In this document: positions 31,236 to 39,531 of the stretch, piece by piece
Numbering within the stretch: the first letter of the stretch is position 1
Layout: the number at the start of each line of letters is the position of its first letter
Assembly: GCF_000425745.1 (NCBI RefSeq)
Contig: NZ_AUEA01000003.1
Span: forward strand, 186,001 to 250,000
Direction: 5' to 3'
DNA length: 64,000 bases
Source: Pseudomonas cremoricolorata DSM 17059 = NBRC 16634
GTDB lineage: Bacteria; Pseudomonadota; Gammaproteobacteria; Pseudomonadales; Pseudomonadaceae
Position numbers and translations under genes: made by a program
The notes under the pieces: model-generated
Databases searched by the model: none
Told to the model about the DNA's origin: nothing
What the model saw: only the letters and a program-made list of their open reading frames with translations

Positions 31236-32030
31236 TCAAGCCTGATAATCGCGACCGTGGCGGTCGAGCTGGCGAATCAAGGCGTCCCAGTGCCGCTGAA
31301 TGCCTTCGCCGTGGCCTTCGGAGAAGCGCTTGGCCTGCTCGTGCACCTTGGCGATCGCCGCGGGCGCTGCGTGCAGCAGGTCAGCATTGCCCCCGGCCTG
31401 GGCGGCGATCTGGATGTTGCAGGCGCGCTCCAGGCCATGCAGTTCACGGAAGGCGTGCTCGACGCTGACCCCGCCGGTGAGCAGGCCGTGGTTGCGCAGA
31501 ATGAAGATGTTGCTCTGGCCCAGATTGGCGACCAGGCGTTCTTGCTCGTCCAGATCCAGCGCCACGCCTTCGTAGTCGTGGTAGGCCACTCGGCTGTAAT
31601 AGGCCAGCGCGTGCTGGGAGATCGGCAGCAGGCCGGCGCGCTGCGCCGAGACCGCCGCGCCATCGCGGGTGTGGGTATGCAGCACGGCCTTCAGATCGGG
31701 GCGGGCGCGGTGGATCGCACTATGGATGACGTAGCCGGCCTGGTTAATGCCCAGCCCCAGCGGGTCATCGATGATGGTGCCATCGACGTCGACCTTGACC
31801 AGGTTGGAGGCGGTGATTTCGTCGAATAGCAAGCCGAAGGCGTTGATCAGAAAATGCTCGTCAGGCCCGGGCACACGGGCCGAGAAATGCGTATAGATGT
31901 GGTCGGTCCAGCGGAACAGCGCGGCCAGCCGGTAGGCTGCCGCGAGCTTGACCCGCACCTGCCATTCTTCGGCGCTGACACGCTGGCGCAGGTCGGGGGC
32001 TTGGCTGGGAACAACAGACAGTGAACTCAT
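31236..32030 (-). CDS. Class II aldolase/adducin-family protein
   Basis: A 264-residue protein of the zinc-dependent class II aldolase fold. Seen: THFSARVPGPDEHFLIN near residue 49, the metal-binding HTH triplet in AVLHTHTRDG, and the third His in RNHGLLTGG. Members cleave or dehydrate sugar phosphates or act on 3-oxo acids; some have no aldolase activity. The substrate is unknown. It lies between the binding-protein gene (85 bp) and the dehydrogenase gene (16 bp), so it should act on the imported compound or its oxidation product. Confidence 0.88.
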   Translation of the reverse strand: MSSLSVVPSQAPDLRQRVSAEEWQVRVKLAAAYRLAALFRWTDHIYTHFSARVPGPDEHFLINAFGLLFDEITASNLVKVDVDGTIIDDPLGLGINQAGYVIHSAIHRARPDLKAVLHTHTRDGAAVSAQRAGLLPISQHALAYYSRVAYHDYEGVALDLDEQERLVANLGQSNIFILRNHGLLTGGVSVEHAFRELHGLERACNIQIAAQAGGNADLLHAAPAAIAKVHEQAKRFSEGHGEGIQRHWDALIRQLDRHGRDYQA

Positions 32031-32046
32031 GGAAGGCTCCGGAAAG

Positions 32047-32988
32047 TCAGTAGCCGCGCTGGGCGTCGACCAGGTTGTGCAAAGGCGCCTGCTGGGCGTA
32101 GCGGGCGAAGTTGTCGAGAAAACGTTGCAGCAGCAGTTGTGGCCCGTCGGCGCTGATCGCTGCGGTGTGCGGCGATAGGTACACCTGCGGGTGGCGGTAC
32201 AGCGGATGGCCGTCGGGCAGCGGTTCGGGGTCGCTGACATCGAGGCTGGCGCGGCCAATGCGGCCTTCGTCCAGCGCACCGAGCAGCGCCTGCTGGTCAA
32301 GCAGGCCACCCCGGGCGATGTTGATCAGGTGCAGGCCGGGCTTGGCCTGGGCCAGTACGCCGGCGTCGATCAGGCCGCGCGTGGCGGCGGTCAAAGGGGC
32401 TGCGAGCACCAGGTGATCGGCGTTGCCGAACAACTCGGCCAGCGTCTCGGCGCGGCTTACCCCAGGCAGCTCGGCGATGGCCTGGCCCGGGCGATTGAGC
32501 GCCTGCACCTGCATGCCCAGGGCCAGCGCCTTGTGCGCCAGGGCCTGGCCGATGTGACCGAAACCGAAGATGCCCAGGCGCTGCCCGGCAATGGGCGCCA
32601 GCGCGCTCAAGCGCCAGTCGCTGTGCTTGACCCATAGCTGCGGCAGCTGTTTGGCCGCGGCGAAGATCAGCGCCAGGGCGAACTCGCTGACCTGCTGGGC
32701 ATTGCAGCCCTTGCCGCTGGTCACGGGCAGGCCTTCGAGCAGCCACTGCGGGTAGCCGTCGATGCCGGCGGAGGCGAGCTGCACCCAGCGCAGCGACCAC
32801 GGCCAGCCCTCCGGCCTCGGCAGTGCGCGATTGCGCAGGTGCAGTGGGCGCACGATCAGCACATCGGCAGGTATATCCGAGGGCAGTTGGTCTGGGGCAA
32901 GGTCGAGCACCTGATGCTCAGGCAGTTGCGCGCGCAATGCGGCGTTGGCAGCGGCGTCCAATTGGCTGGCGATGATCGAGCGGCTCAT
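32047..32988 (-). CDS. D-2-hydroxyacid dehydrogenase
   Basis: A 313-residue NAD(P)-dependent dehydrogenase. The nucleotide-binding loop is GIFGFGHIGQALAHKA; the catalytic Arg is in NIARGGLLDQQAL, the Glu in LDVSDPEPLPDGHPL, and the His in YLSPHTAAIS. The sequence looks like the GhrA/glyoxylate-hydroxypyruvate reductase side of the family. The start overlaps the flavoprotein gene as ATGA. It probably interconverts a 2-oxo acid and a D-2-hydroxy acid in the pathway coded by this operon. Confidence 0.92.
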   Translation of the reverse strand: MSRSIIASQLDAAANAALRAQLPEHQVLDLAPDQLPSDIPADVLIVRPLHLRNRALPRPEGWPWSLRWVQLASAGIDGYPQWLLEGLPVTSGKGCNAQQVSEFALALIFAAAKQLPQLWVKHSDWRLSALAPIAGQRLGIFGFGHIGQALAHKALALGMQVQALNRPGQAIAELPGVSRAETLAELFGNADHLVLAAPLTAATRGLIDAGVLAQAKPGLHLINIARGGLLDQQALLGALDEGRIGRASLDVSDPEPLPDGHPLYRHPQVYLSPHTAAISADGPQLLLQRFLDNFARYAQQAPLHNLVDAQRGY

Positions 32989-34130
32989 GGGCGGGCGCCC
33001 TCTAATGTGGCGCGGCCGCGCTGGGCGAACACCACATCGTCCTGGGGCGTGTGGATACGGCTGCAGAGCACGTCGCGCAGGTGCCGCTCCAACGGATTGC
33101 CGCGCGAAAGCCCGGGGTTGCCGGCAGCCTCGACGGCCAACTGCACCGCCTCGATGGCCTGGCTGCACACCCGTTGCTTGAGCTGCCCGGCATGCACGGC
33201 AGGCACCAGGCCGGCGACCGCGGCGTCGAGCAAGGTACGGTTGTTGAACAGCAAGGTATCGATACGCCCGGCCAGTTCCTCGAACCGCGGCAGGCTCGCC
33301 AGCGCAGCGCTGAGGTTGCTCGGCACGCGTCGGTGCAGAAAGCCCAGCAGCCAGTCGCGCGCGGCCTGGGCCACGCCGTCGTACAGCGCCGGCAGCAGGG
33401 TCGACATCCACAGCAGCGTCTCGCTGTCGAATTCGGCGCGTGGCGCGCTGGCCGGACTCACCGCCACGGCATGCTCGAGGGGAATCAGCACGTCATCGAA
33501 CTGTACTTCATGGCTGCAGGTGACGCGCATGCCCAGGTGGTCCCAAGCCTCGATGATGCGGATGCCGGGGCTGTCGCGGTGCACCAGGAAGCCGCCGACC
33601 AGCGGGTCTGCATCATCGCTGCGCGCCCACACCAGGTACCAGCTCAAGCCGTAGCTGCCGGTGGAATACAGCTTGCGCCCCGACAGACGCCAGCCCTCGG
33701 CGCTGCGCCGCGCGAGGGTTGCCGGCAGGCCGCCGCGGGCCGGGGTGCCCAGTTCGGGCTCGACGCGAAAGGCATTGATCAGCGCGCCGTGCGCCACCGC
33801 TTCGCGGGCCAGGCGCTGGCGCAGGTGCAGCGGCCAGCGCGTGTCGTCCTGCAAGCGCAGGTGCTGCAGGTACTGCATGACTACGATCAGCGCGCTGGCC
33901 GGGTCGCCCTTGCCGATGGCCGCAACGAAGCGGCGCGCGGTTGCCAAGTCGGCGCCCGCGCCGCCCAGGGCAGTCGGCACGGTCAGCGCAAGCAGACCGT
34001 GCTGGTGCAGCAAAGCGATATTGTCGGCAGGAAATTCGCCGCTGCGGTCGTAGCGCTCGGCGTTGGCGGTCAGCGCCTGAGTCAGCTCGGCCAGGGCGGC
34101 GTCGGAAGGGGCATAACGCATGGAGTCCAT
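32985..34130 (-). CDS. Acyl-CoA dehydrogenase-fold flavoprotein (DszC/SfnB-like)
   Basis: A 381-residue protein of the acyl-CoA dehydrogenase superfamily. Seen: the N-terminal helical domain, LTVPTALGGAGADLATARRFVAAI, GWRLSGRKLYSTGS in the middle beta domain and SHEVQFDDVLIP. In this subgroup (DszC, SfnB, flavin-dependent N- or S-oxygenases) the fold often serves as an FMNH2-dependent monooxygenase rather than a true acyl-CoA dehydrogenase. Its company of an ABC importer and no CoA ligase favours the monooxygenase reading; this is inference. It is the first gene of the operon, 119 bp after the LysR gene. Confidence 0.85.
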   Translation of the reverse strand: MDSMRYAPSDAALAELTQALTANAERYDRSGEFPADNIALLHQHGLLALTVPTALGGAGADLATARRFVAAIGKGDPASALIVVMQYLQHLRLQDDTRWPLHLRQRLAREAVAHGALINAFRVEPELGTPARGGLPATLARRSAEGWRLSGRKLYSTGSYGLSWYLVWARSDDADPLVGGFLVHRDSPGIRIIEAWDHLGMRVTCSHEVQFDDVLIPLEHAVAVSPASAPRAEFDSETLLWMSTLLPALYDGVAQAARDWLLGFLHRRVPSNLSAALASLPRFEELAGRIDTLLFNNRTLLDAAVAGLVPAVHAGQLKQRVCSQAIEAVQLAVEAAGNPGLSRGNPLERHLRDVLCSRIHTPQDDVVFAQRGRATLEGARP

Positions 34131-34249
34131 CCTGGAATACGGGGTTGCTTAAGACCGTATTCTTCTGAATGGATGCTGTAAAAGTCTTTTTACTTCTAAG
34201 CTAATTATTTGTTTATAGAATCAAATACAAGTTTGTTAATGCAAAACTT
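34131..34249 (-). promoter_or_regulatory. Operon promoter region with inverted repeat and shared element
   Basis: An AT-rich 119-bp gap. At 34135-34142 and 34155-34162 lies the inverted repeat GAATACGG-N12-CCGTATTC, ending four bases before the start codon of the flavoprotein gene. At 34181-34205 lies the element shared with 25897-25921 (22 of 25 positions identical). Both suit regulator binding; the neighbouring LysR protein is the obvious candidate. Confidence 0.6.
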
Positions 34250-35161
34250 TTATTTAGTCGGGCTGGCCGCAGCGCCGTCGAGCAAGCGCCCGGCAATGCT
34301 GCCGAACAGCTCCACCGGTTCTTGCAGGTTGCCCAGATAGCGCGGATGGAACAGCCACAGGTCGACCTGCGGCTTGAAGTCACTGACCTGCAGCACGTCC
34401 AGCTGATCGCGGTGGCGGCTGGCTTGCAGCAACGGTTCGGGTACCAGGCCCAGGCCTTGCCCGTTGGCGACCAGGCCCAGCTGCAGGTCGGTGCCGAAGG
34501 TTTCCAGGTTGATCGCAAGGCTCAGCCCCTGTTCGCTCAGGGCGCGTTGCAAACCGGCGCGAAAGCCGCAGCCGTCGGGATTCAGAACCCAGCCCTGGCT
34601 GTAGCAGTCCTTGAGCTTGTAGCTGCGTTTAAGCGCGCTGCCCTTGGCGGCGACCACCCGCAGCGGCATGCGCATCAGCGACTGGCTGGCAATGCCTTCG
34701 GGGAAGATCTTGCCGGCCGGGAACAGTGCTGCGGCGGCGTCCAGTTCGGCGTTTTCCATGCTTGCGATCAGGCTGCTGCCCCAGCCGCTGGTGACCTGGG
34801 TGCGCAACGCCGGATAACGCTCGCGCAACTGCCCGAGGGCATCGAGCAGCAGCACATCGCCCAGAGTCTGCGGCACGCCCAGACGCAAGGTGCCCGACGG
34901 CGCCCCGTCATTGGCCACCAGTTCGTGCAAGGCGTCGATCTCGCGCAGGATCGCCTTGCACTGCTCGAACACGCGCACGCCCATCGGCGTCGGCTTGAGC
35001 GGCTTGGTGTGGCGGTCGAGGAGGGTGGCACCGAGGTCTTCCTCGAAGTTCTGCACGCGCCGGGTAATGGCCGGCTGGGTCAGTTGCAGCGCTTCGGCGG
35101 CAAGATTGGTCGACTGGCAGCGGATGACCGCCACGAAGGCGTCCATGTCATCGATTTTCAT
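34250..35161 (-). CDS. LysR-family regulator of the flavoprotein/ABC operon
   Basis: A 303-residue LysR-type regulator. The HTH is MKIDDMDAFVAVIRCQSTN followed by LQLTQPAITRRVQNFEEDLG; the effector domain follows (GTLRLGVPQTLGDVLLLDAL). Unusually for the family it points the same way as the operon it precedes, not away from it. It probably controls the downstream operon through the AT-rich gap, and by the shared element perhaps also the SsuD-like gene. Its co-inducer is unknown. Confidence 0.92.
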   Translation of the reverse strand: MKIDDMDAFVAVIRCQSTNLAAEALQLTQPAITRRVQNFEEDLGATLLDRHTKPLKPTPMGVRVFEQCKAILREIDALHELVANDGAPSGTLRLGVPQTLGDVLLLDALGQLRERYPALRTQVTSGWGSSLIASMENAELDAAAALFPAGKIFPEGIASQSLMRMPLRVVAAKGSALKRSYKLKDCYSQGWVLNPDGCGFRAGLQRALSEQGLSLAINLETFGTDLQLGLVANGQGLGLVPEPLLQASRHRDQLDVLQVSDFKPQVDLWLFHPRYLGNLQEPVELFGSIAGRLLDGAAASPTK

Positions 35162-35243
35162 ATTCGGCGCTCACATAGTGGCGAGGGGGGACATACCTGC
35201 GCAGCATAATGGCGCGCGCGCCAGTTGTCACAGTTCGCGCCGT

Positions 35244-35888
35244 TCAGCGCGCCTTGCGCAAGGTCAGGTTGATGCGCCGGGCGCCCATGCGCGGGTGCTC
35301 GCCTGGCTTGATCGGCAGCACGCCATGGAACCGCAGGCGGTCATCGCCGCCCCACACCAGCACATCGCCATGGTTCAGCGGCACCCGCTGGGTGGCCTCG
35401 TTGCGCGCGTGGCCGCCGAGCAGGAATACGGCCGGCAGGCCCAGGGAAATCGACACGATGGGCTGGCTGAAGTCGCGCTCATTGCGATCCTGATGCAGCG
35501 ACAGCCGGGTGCCGGGCAGGTAGTGGTTGATCAGGCAGGTGTCGGCCAGGAAGTTCTCGAAGCCTGCCGCCAGGGCCGCTTGCGCGGCCACTTCCACCAG
35601 CAGCGCTGGCAACGCCGGCCAGGGCGCGCCGGTCAGCGGGTCGTGCTCGGTGTAGCGGTAGCCACGCGCGTCGCTGATCCAGCCAAGCGTTCCGCAATTG
35701 CTCACGGGCACGCCAATGGCCTGGCCGCCTGGGGTGCTCATGTGCCGAAATGGCGCGGCGCGCAGCACCGGGCGCAGGACGTCGAGCAGGCTCTCGACGC
35801 GCTCCAGAACCAGGCCCGGCAGCAGCACGGTGTGGCTCGCCAGGCGCTGGGTCTGGCCGCCGAACAGGTCGAGATCGGACTGGATCAT
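35244..35888 (-). CDS. alkB: AlkB-type DNA dealkylase
   Basis: A 214-residue Fe(II)/2-oxoglutarate dioxygenase that repairs N1-methyladenine and N3-methylcytosine by oxidative demethylation. Ligands are His132 and Asp134 in SLHQDRNE and His188 in LRFHGVLP; the 2-oxoglutarate arginines are Arg205 and Arg211 in RRINLTLRKAR, one residue off E. coli numbering. The nucleotide lid residues CGTLGWISD and YRYTEHDP are present. The gene is single; no ada is adjacent. Confidence 0.95.
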   Translation of the reverse strand: MIQSDLDLFGGQTQRLASHTVLLPGLVLERVESLLDVLRPVLRAAPFRHMSTPGGQAIGVPVSNCGTLGWISDARGYRYTEHDPLTGAPWPALPALLVEVAAQAALAAGFENFLADTCLINHYLPGTRLSLHQDRNERDFSQPIVSISLGLPAVFLLGGHARNEATQRVPLNHGDVLVWGGDDRLRFHGVLPIKPGEHPRMGARRINLTLRKAR

Positions 35889-36134
35889 GGTCGGATGATG
35901 ACGGCTGAAAGGGTCGCCAGTGTAACCCGGCGTATCGCGTGGCCCTATACCTGAGCGGCCCGCTGGGGCTTGGCGCGACCGGTGGCTAAAGGTGCAACCG
36001 CTGCTCGGAGAGGGCTTCGCAAGCGCCCTCAATGGGTGCACAATCGCGCCCCTCTTTTTCGGTTGGGCTGGCGCGACCCCCGTGTTTCGCCATGCTCAGC
36101 CTGTTGCAGTCTTGCGAGTGGAGTTGCACCCGGA

Positions 36135-37409
36135 ATGAATGAGCAGGCCCCAAGCGTTGAACAACAATACCAATCGACCCCTACAGAGCTGGCCAGTTGG
36201 TCCCGTCAAGACACCACCTGGATGCTCGGCCTGTTCGGCACCGCCATCGGTGCCGGCACCCTGTTTCTACCCATCAATGCCGGTCTCGGTGGTTTTTGGC
36301 CGCTGCTGATCCTGTCGCTGCTGGCGCTGCCGATGACCTACTTCGCCCACCGTGGCCTGACCCGCTTCGTGCTCTCGGGGCGCAGCGGTGACATCACCAA
36401 GGTGGTCGAGGAGCATTTCGGCCTCACCGCAGGCGCTGTCATCACCGTGCTGTATTTCTTCGCCATCTTCCCCATCCTGCTGATCTACAGCGTGGCGCTG
36501 ACCAACACCGTCGCCAGCGTGATGGAGCACCAGTTGCACATGCAGGCGCCGCCCCGCGCACTGCTGGCCTTCGTGCTGATTCTGGGCCTGCTGGCCATCG
36601 TGCGCTGCGGTGAAGCGGCCACGGTCAAGGTCATGAGCCTGCTGGTCTATCCCTTCATCGTCGCCCTGGCGCTGCTGGGCCTGTACCTGATTCCTCACTG
36701 GACCGGCGGCATCCTGGAAACCGCGCACCAGGTGCCGAGCGGCTCGGCCTTCCTGCACACCGTGTGGCTGGCGATTCCGGTGATGGTGTTCTCGTTCAAC
36801 CATTCGCCGATCATCTCGGCCTTCGCCGTCGACCAGAAGCGCCGCTATGGCGAGCACGCCGACGAGCGCAGCGGCCAGGTGCTGATGCGCGCGCACCTGC
36901 TGATGGTGGCGATGGTGCTGTTCTTCGTCTTCAGCTGCGTGCTGACCCTCGACACCGCGCAGCTGGCCGAAGCCAAGGCGCAGAACCTGTCGATTCTGTC
37001 GTACCTGGCCAACCACCTGGAAAACCCGATCATTCGCTTCGTCGCGCCGCTAATCGCCTTCGTCGCCATCGCCAAGTCGTTCCTGGGCCACTACATCGGC
37101 GCCAGCGAGGGCCTCAAGGGCATGCTGACCAAGGCTGGCGTGCGTAGCGGCGAGAAGACCCTCGACCGCGTGGTCGCCGGCCTGATGCTGGTGGTGTGCT
37201 GGATCGTCGCCACCCTCAACCCAAGCATCCTGAGCATGATCGAATCGTTCGGCGGGCCGATCATCGCCGTGCTGCTGTTCCTCATGCCGATGTACGCGAT
37301 CCGCAGCGTGCCGTCGATGCGCAAGTACAGCGGGGCGATGTCCAATGTGTTCGTCACCCTGGTGGGTCTGGTGGCGTTGACCTCGGTGGTGTATGGGTTG
37401 GTGAGCTGA
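36135..37409 (+). CDS. HAAAP-family hydroxy/aromatic amino-acid permease
   Basis: A 424-residue inner-membrane permease with about eleven helices, probably a proton- or sodium-coupled importer of serine/threonine or aromatic amino acids. Seen: GLFGTAIGAGTLFLPINAG in TM1, typical of the SdaC/TdcC/Mtr group, and NHSPIISAF in mid protein. The start at 36135 follows a GGA stretch; the longer frame from 35970 is mostly non-hydrophobic upstream sequence. Closest by look to SdaC-like serine transporters. A perfect hairpin follows the stop. Confidence 0.88.
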   Translation: MNEQAPSVEQQYQSTPTELASWSRQDTTWMLGLFGTAIGAGTLFLPINAGLGGFWPLLILSLLALPMTYFAHRGLTRFVLSGRSGDITKVVEEHFGLTAGAVITVLYFFAIFPILLIYSVALTNTVASVMEHQLHMQAPPRALLAFVLILGLLAIVRCGEAATVKVMSLLVYPFIVALALLGLYLIPHWTGGILETAHQVPSGSAFLHTVWLAIPVMVFSFNHSPIISAFAVDQKRRYGEHADERSGQVLMRAHLLMVAMVLFFVFSCVLTLDTAQLAEAKAQNLSILSYLANHLENPIIRFVAPLIAFVAIAKSFLGHYIGASEGLKGMLTKAGVRSGEKTLDRVVAGLMLVVCWIVATLNPSILSMIESFGGPIIAVLLFLMPMYAIRSVPSMRKYSGAMSNVFVTLVGLVALTSVVYGLVS

Positions 37410-37427
37410 GGGCTGGGTTGGAGTCGG

Positions 37428-37458
37428 GCGAAAATCTTCACGACGTGAAGATTTTCGC
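37428..37458. terminator. Perfect 14-bp hairpin after the permease gene
   Basis: A stem of 14 perfect base pairs with a three-base loop (37428-37441 and 37445-37458), 18 bp after the permease stop. No T tract follows on the plus strand, so it may be a factor-aided terminator, an mRNA-stabilising element or a protein site. Confidence 0.5.
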
Positions 37459-37560
37459 GGCTCGATCCGGCGCAACAATTTCACCCCTGCCCCATAGGCA
37501 CTCGTCCGGCTTCATGCTTAACTCCTCGTCCTCTTCAACTGTGCAAAAGGAACCCGTTCC

Positions 37561-38061
37561 ATGGCTCAAGTCACCCTCAAAGGCAACCCGGTCCAGGTCA
37601 ACGGCGAACTGCCTCAGGTCGGTGCCCAGGCACCTGCGTTCAAGCTGGTCGGTGAAGGTCTGGCGGACGTTTCGCTGGCCGATTTCGCCGGCAAGCGCAA
37701 AGTGCTGAACATCTTCCCAAGCGTCGATACCCCGACCTGCGCCACCTCGGTACGCAAGTTCAACGCCCAGGCCAACGACGTGGCCAACACCGTGATTCTT
37801 TGCGTGTCCGCCGACCTGCCGTTCGCCCAGGCGCGTTTCTGCGGTGCCGAAGGTCTGGACAACGTCAAGAACCTCTCGACCCTGCGTGGCGCCGAGTTCC
37901 TGCAAAACTACGGCGTCGCCATTGCCGAGGGTCCGCTGGCCGGCCTGGCTGCGCGCGCGGTAGTGGTGCTCGATGAGCACGATAAAGTGCTGCACAGCGA
38001 ACTGGTCGCCGAAGTCGGCAGCGAGCCGAACTACGACGCGGCGCTGGCTGTCCTGAAGTAA
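37561..38061 (+). CDS. tpx: Thiol peroxidase
   Basis: A 166-residue atypical 2-Cys peroxiredoxin that reduces H2O2 and lipid hydroperoxides using thioredoxin. The peroxidatic Cys60 is in [13 protein letters not shown] and the resolving Cys94 in [12 protein letters not shown]; a third cysteine, Cys81, is present. Length and the opening [19 protein letters not shown] are typical. It is monocistronic with a clear terminator. Confidence 0.97.
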   Translation: MAQVTLKGNPVQVNGELPQVGAQAPAFKLVGEGLADVSLADFAGKRKVLNIFPSVDTPTCATSVRKFNAQANDVANTVILCVSADLPFAQARFCGAEGLDNVKNLSTLRGAEFLQNYGVAIAEGPLAGLAARAVVVLDEHDKVLHSELVAEVGSEPNYDAALAVLK

Positions 38062-38114
38062 GCCGGGCAGGGCAGGCCCCCAGGGTTTGCCGACACATCA
38101 GGTAGCACACCAAG

Positions 38115-38148
38115 ACGGCCTGGAAGCCATTCCAGGCCGTTTTCATTT
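38115..38148 (+). terminator. Rho-independent terminator of tpx
   Basis: An 11-bp perfect stem (ACGGCCTGGAA against TTCCAGGCCGT) with a four-base loop runs into TTTTCATTT. It lies 54 bp after the tpx stop. Confidence 0.85.
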
Positions 38149-38277
38149 AAAGTGCCCAGCGCCGATTGCGTCTGGCGTGGGTAAAGGCGCTGTAAAGGGC
38201 CTTTGCTAAACCCCTCGCAATGCTTATCGTTCACACCTCCCGACACCGCCGTCTCTCGAACAAGGTCTGTTCAACCC

Positions 38278-39531
38278 ATGCAAGCTCCCGTCTCCCGCTC
38301 CCCTCGTCGCTGGCTTATCGGCCTGCTGATCCTGCTACTGGTGGCCGTGCTGGCCTGGTGGCTGTGGCCTGCCGAGGCGGACAAGGCGCCAAAAGCCGGG
38401 GGCCGGCCAGGCTTCGGCGGCTCGGCCGAGGCTGTGCCTGTGCGTGTCGAACCTGCGCGCAAGGAAGACTTCCCGCTGTATTACAAGGCCCTGGGCACGG
38501 TCACTGCCACTAACACGGTGAACGTGCGCAGTCGCGTCTCGGGCGAGCTGGTGAAGATCCACTTCCAGGAAGGCCAGCAGGTCAAGGCCGGTGATCTGCT
38601 TGCGGAAATCGACCCGCGCAGCTACCGCATCGCCTTGCAGCAGGCCGAAGGCACGCTGGCGCAGAACCAGGCACAACTGAAAAATGCCCAGGTCGATGTC
38701 GCCCGCTATAAAGGCCTGTACCAGGAAGACAGCATCGCCAAGCAGACCCTCGACACCGCCGAAGCGCAGCTCGCGCAATTCCAGGGCCTGATCAAGACCA
38801 ATCAGGCCGCGGTCAGCGATGCTCGCCTGAACCTTGAATTCACCCAGATCCGCGCCCCCATCAGCGGCCGCGTCGGCCTGCGTCAGCTCGATCTGGGCAA
38901 CCTGGTGGCGGCCAATGACACCGCGGCCATCGCCGTGATCACCCAGACCCAGCCGATCAACGTCGCCTTCACCCTGCCGGAAACCGAACTGAGCACGGTG
39001 CTCGAGCGCTACCGCAGCGGCGCCAGCCTGCCGGTCGAGGCCTGGGACCGCGCCGAAACCAAGCAGCAAGCCACCGGCGTACTGGCCAGCCCCGATAACC
39101 AGATCGACACCAGCACCGGCACCCTGAAGTTCAAGGCGCGCTTCGAAAACCGTGACCAGGCGCTGTTCCCTAACCAGTTCGTCAACGTCCGCCTGCTCGC
39201 CGACACCCTCAAGCAGGTGGTGGTGGCCCCGGCTGCGGCCATTCAGTTCGGCACCGACGGCACCTTCGCCTACGTGGTCAATGCCGACAGCAAGATCAGC
39301 GTGCGCCCGCTCAAGGTCGGCCCCAGCGATGGCGAGCAGAGCGTGATCCTAGACGGCCTGGCGGCAGGCGACCGCCTGGTGCTCGAAGGCACCGACCGCC
39401 TGCGTGAAGGCACCGTGGTCGAAGTGGTCGAAGACAGCTCGCAAGTGCCTGCAGGTCCAGGCCAGCAACTGCAAGGCAAGGACAGCGACAGCGCGGCGCA
39501 GCCGGCCGATGCAGCGAAGGCGGGTGCATGA
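38278..39531 (+). CDS. muxA: RND efflux periplasmic adaptor (MdtA/MuxA)
   Basis: A 417-residue membrane-fusion protein that bridges the RND pumps and the outer-membrane channel. An N-terminal TM anchor (about 12-30) is followed by the lipoyl/barrel-sandwich region ([20 protein letters not shown]), an alpha hairpin ([19 protein letters not shown]) and beta-barrel parts. It is first in a four-gene operon of the MdtABC/MuxABC-OpmB type, identified by two distinct RND pump genes in tandem. The ATG at 38278 is chosen because the TM anchor follows directly. Confidence 0.92.
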   Translation: MQAPVSRSPRRWLIGLLILLLVAVLAWWLWPAEADKAPKAGGRPGFGGSAEAVPVRVEPARKEDFPLYYKALGTVTATNTVNVRSRVSGELVKIHFQEGQQVKAGDLLAEIDPRSYRIALQQAEGTLAQNQAQLKNAQVDVARYKGLYQEDSIAKQTLDTAEAQLAQFQGLIKTNQAAVSDARLNLEFTQIRAPISGRVGLRQLDLGNLVAANDTAAIAVITQTQPINVAFTLPETELSTVLERYRSGASLPVEAWDRAETKQQATGVLASPDNQIDTSTGTLKFKARFENRDQALFPNQFVNVRLLADTLKQVVVAPAAAIQFGTDGTFAYVVNADSKISVRPLKVGPSDGEQSVILDGLAAGDRLVLEGTDRLREGTVVEVVEDSSQVPAGPGQQLQGKDSDSAAQPADAAKAGA

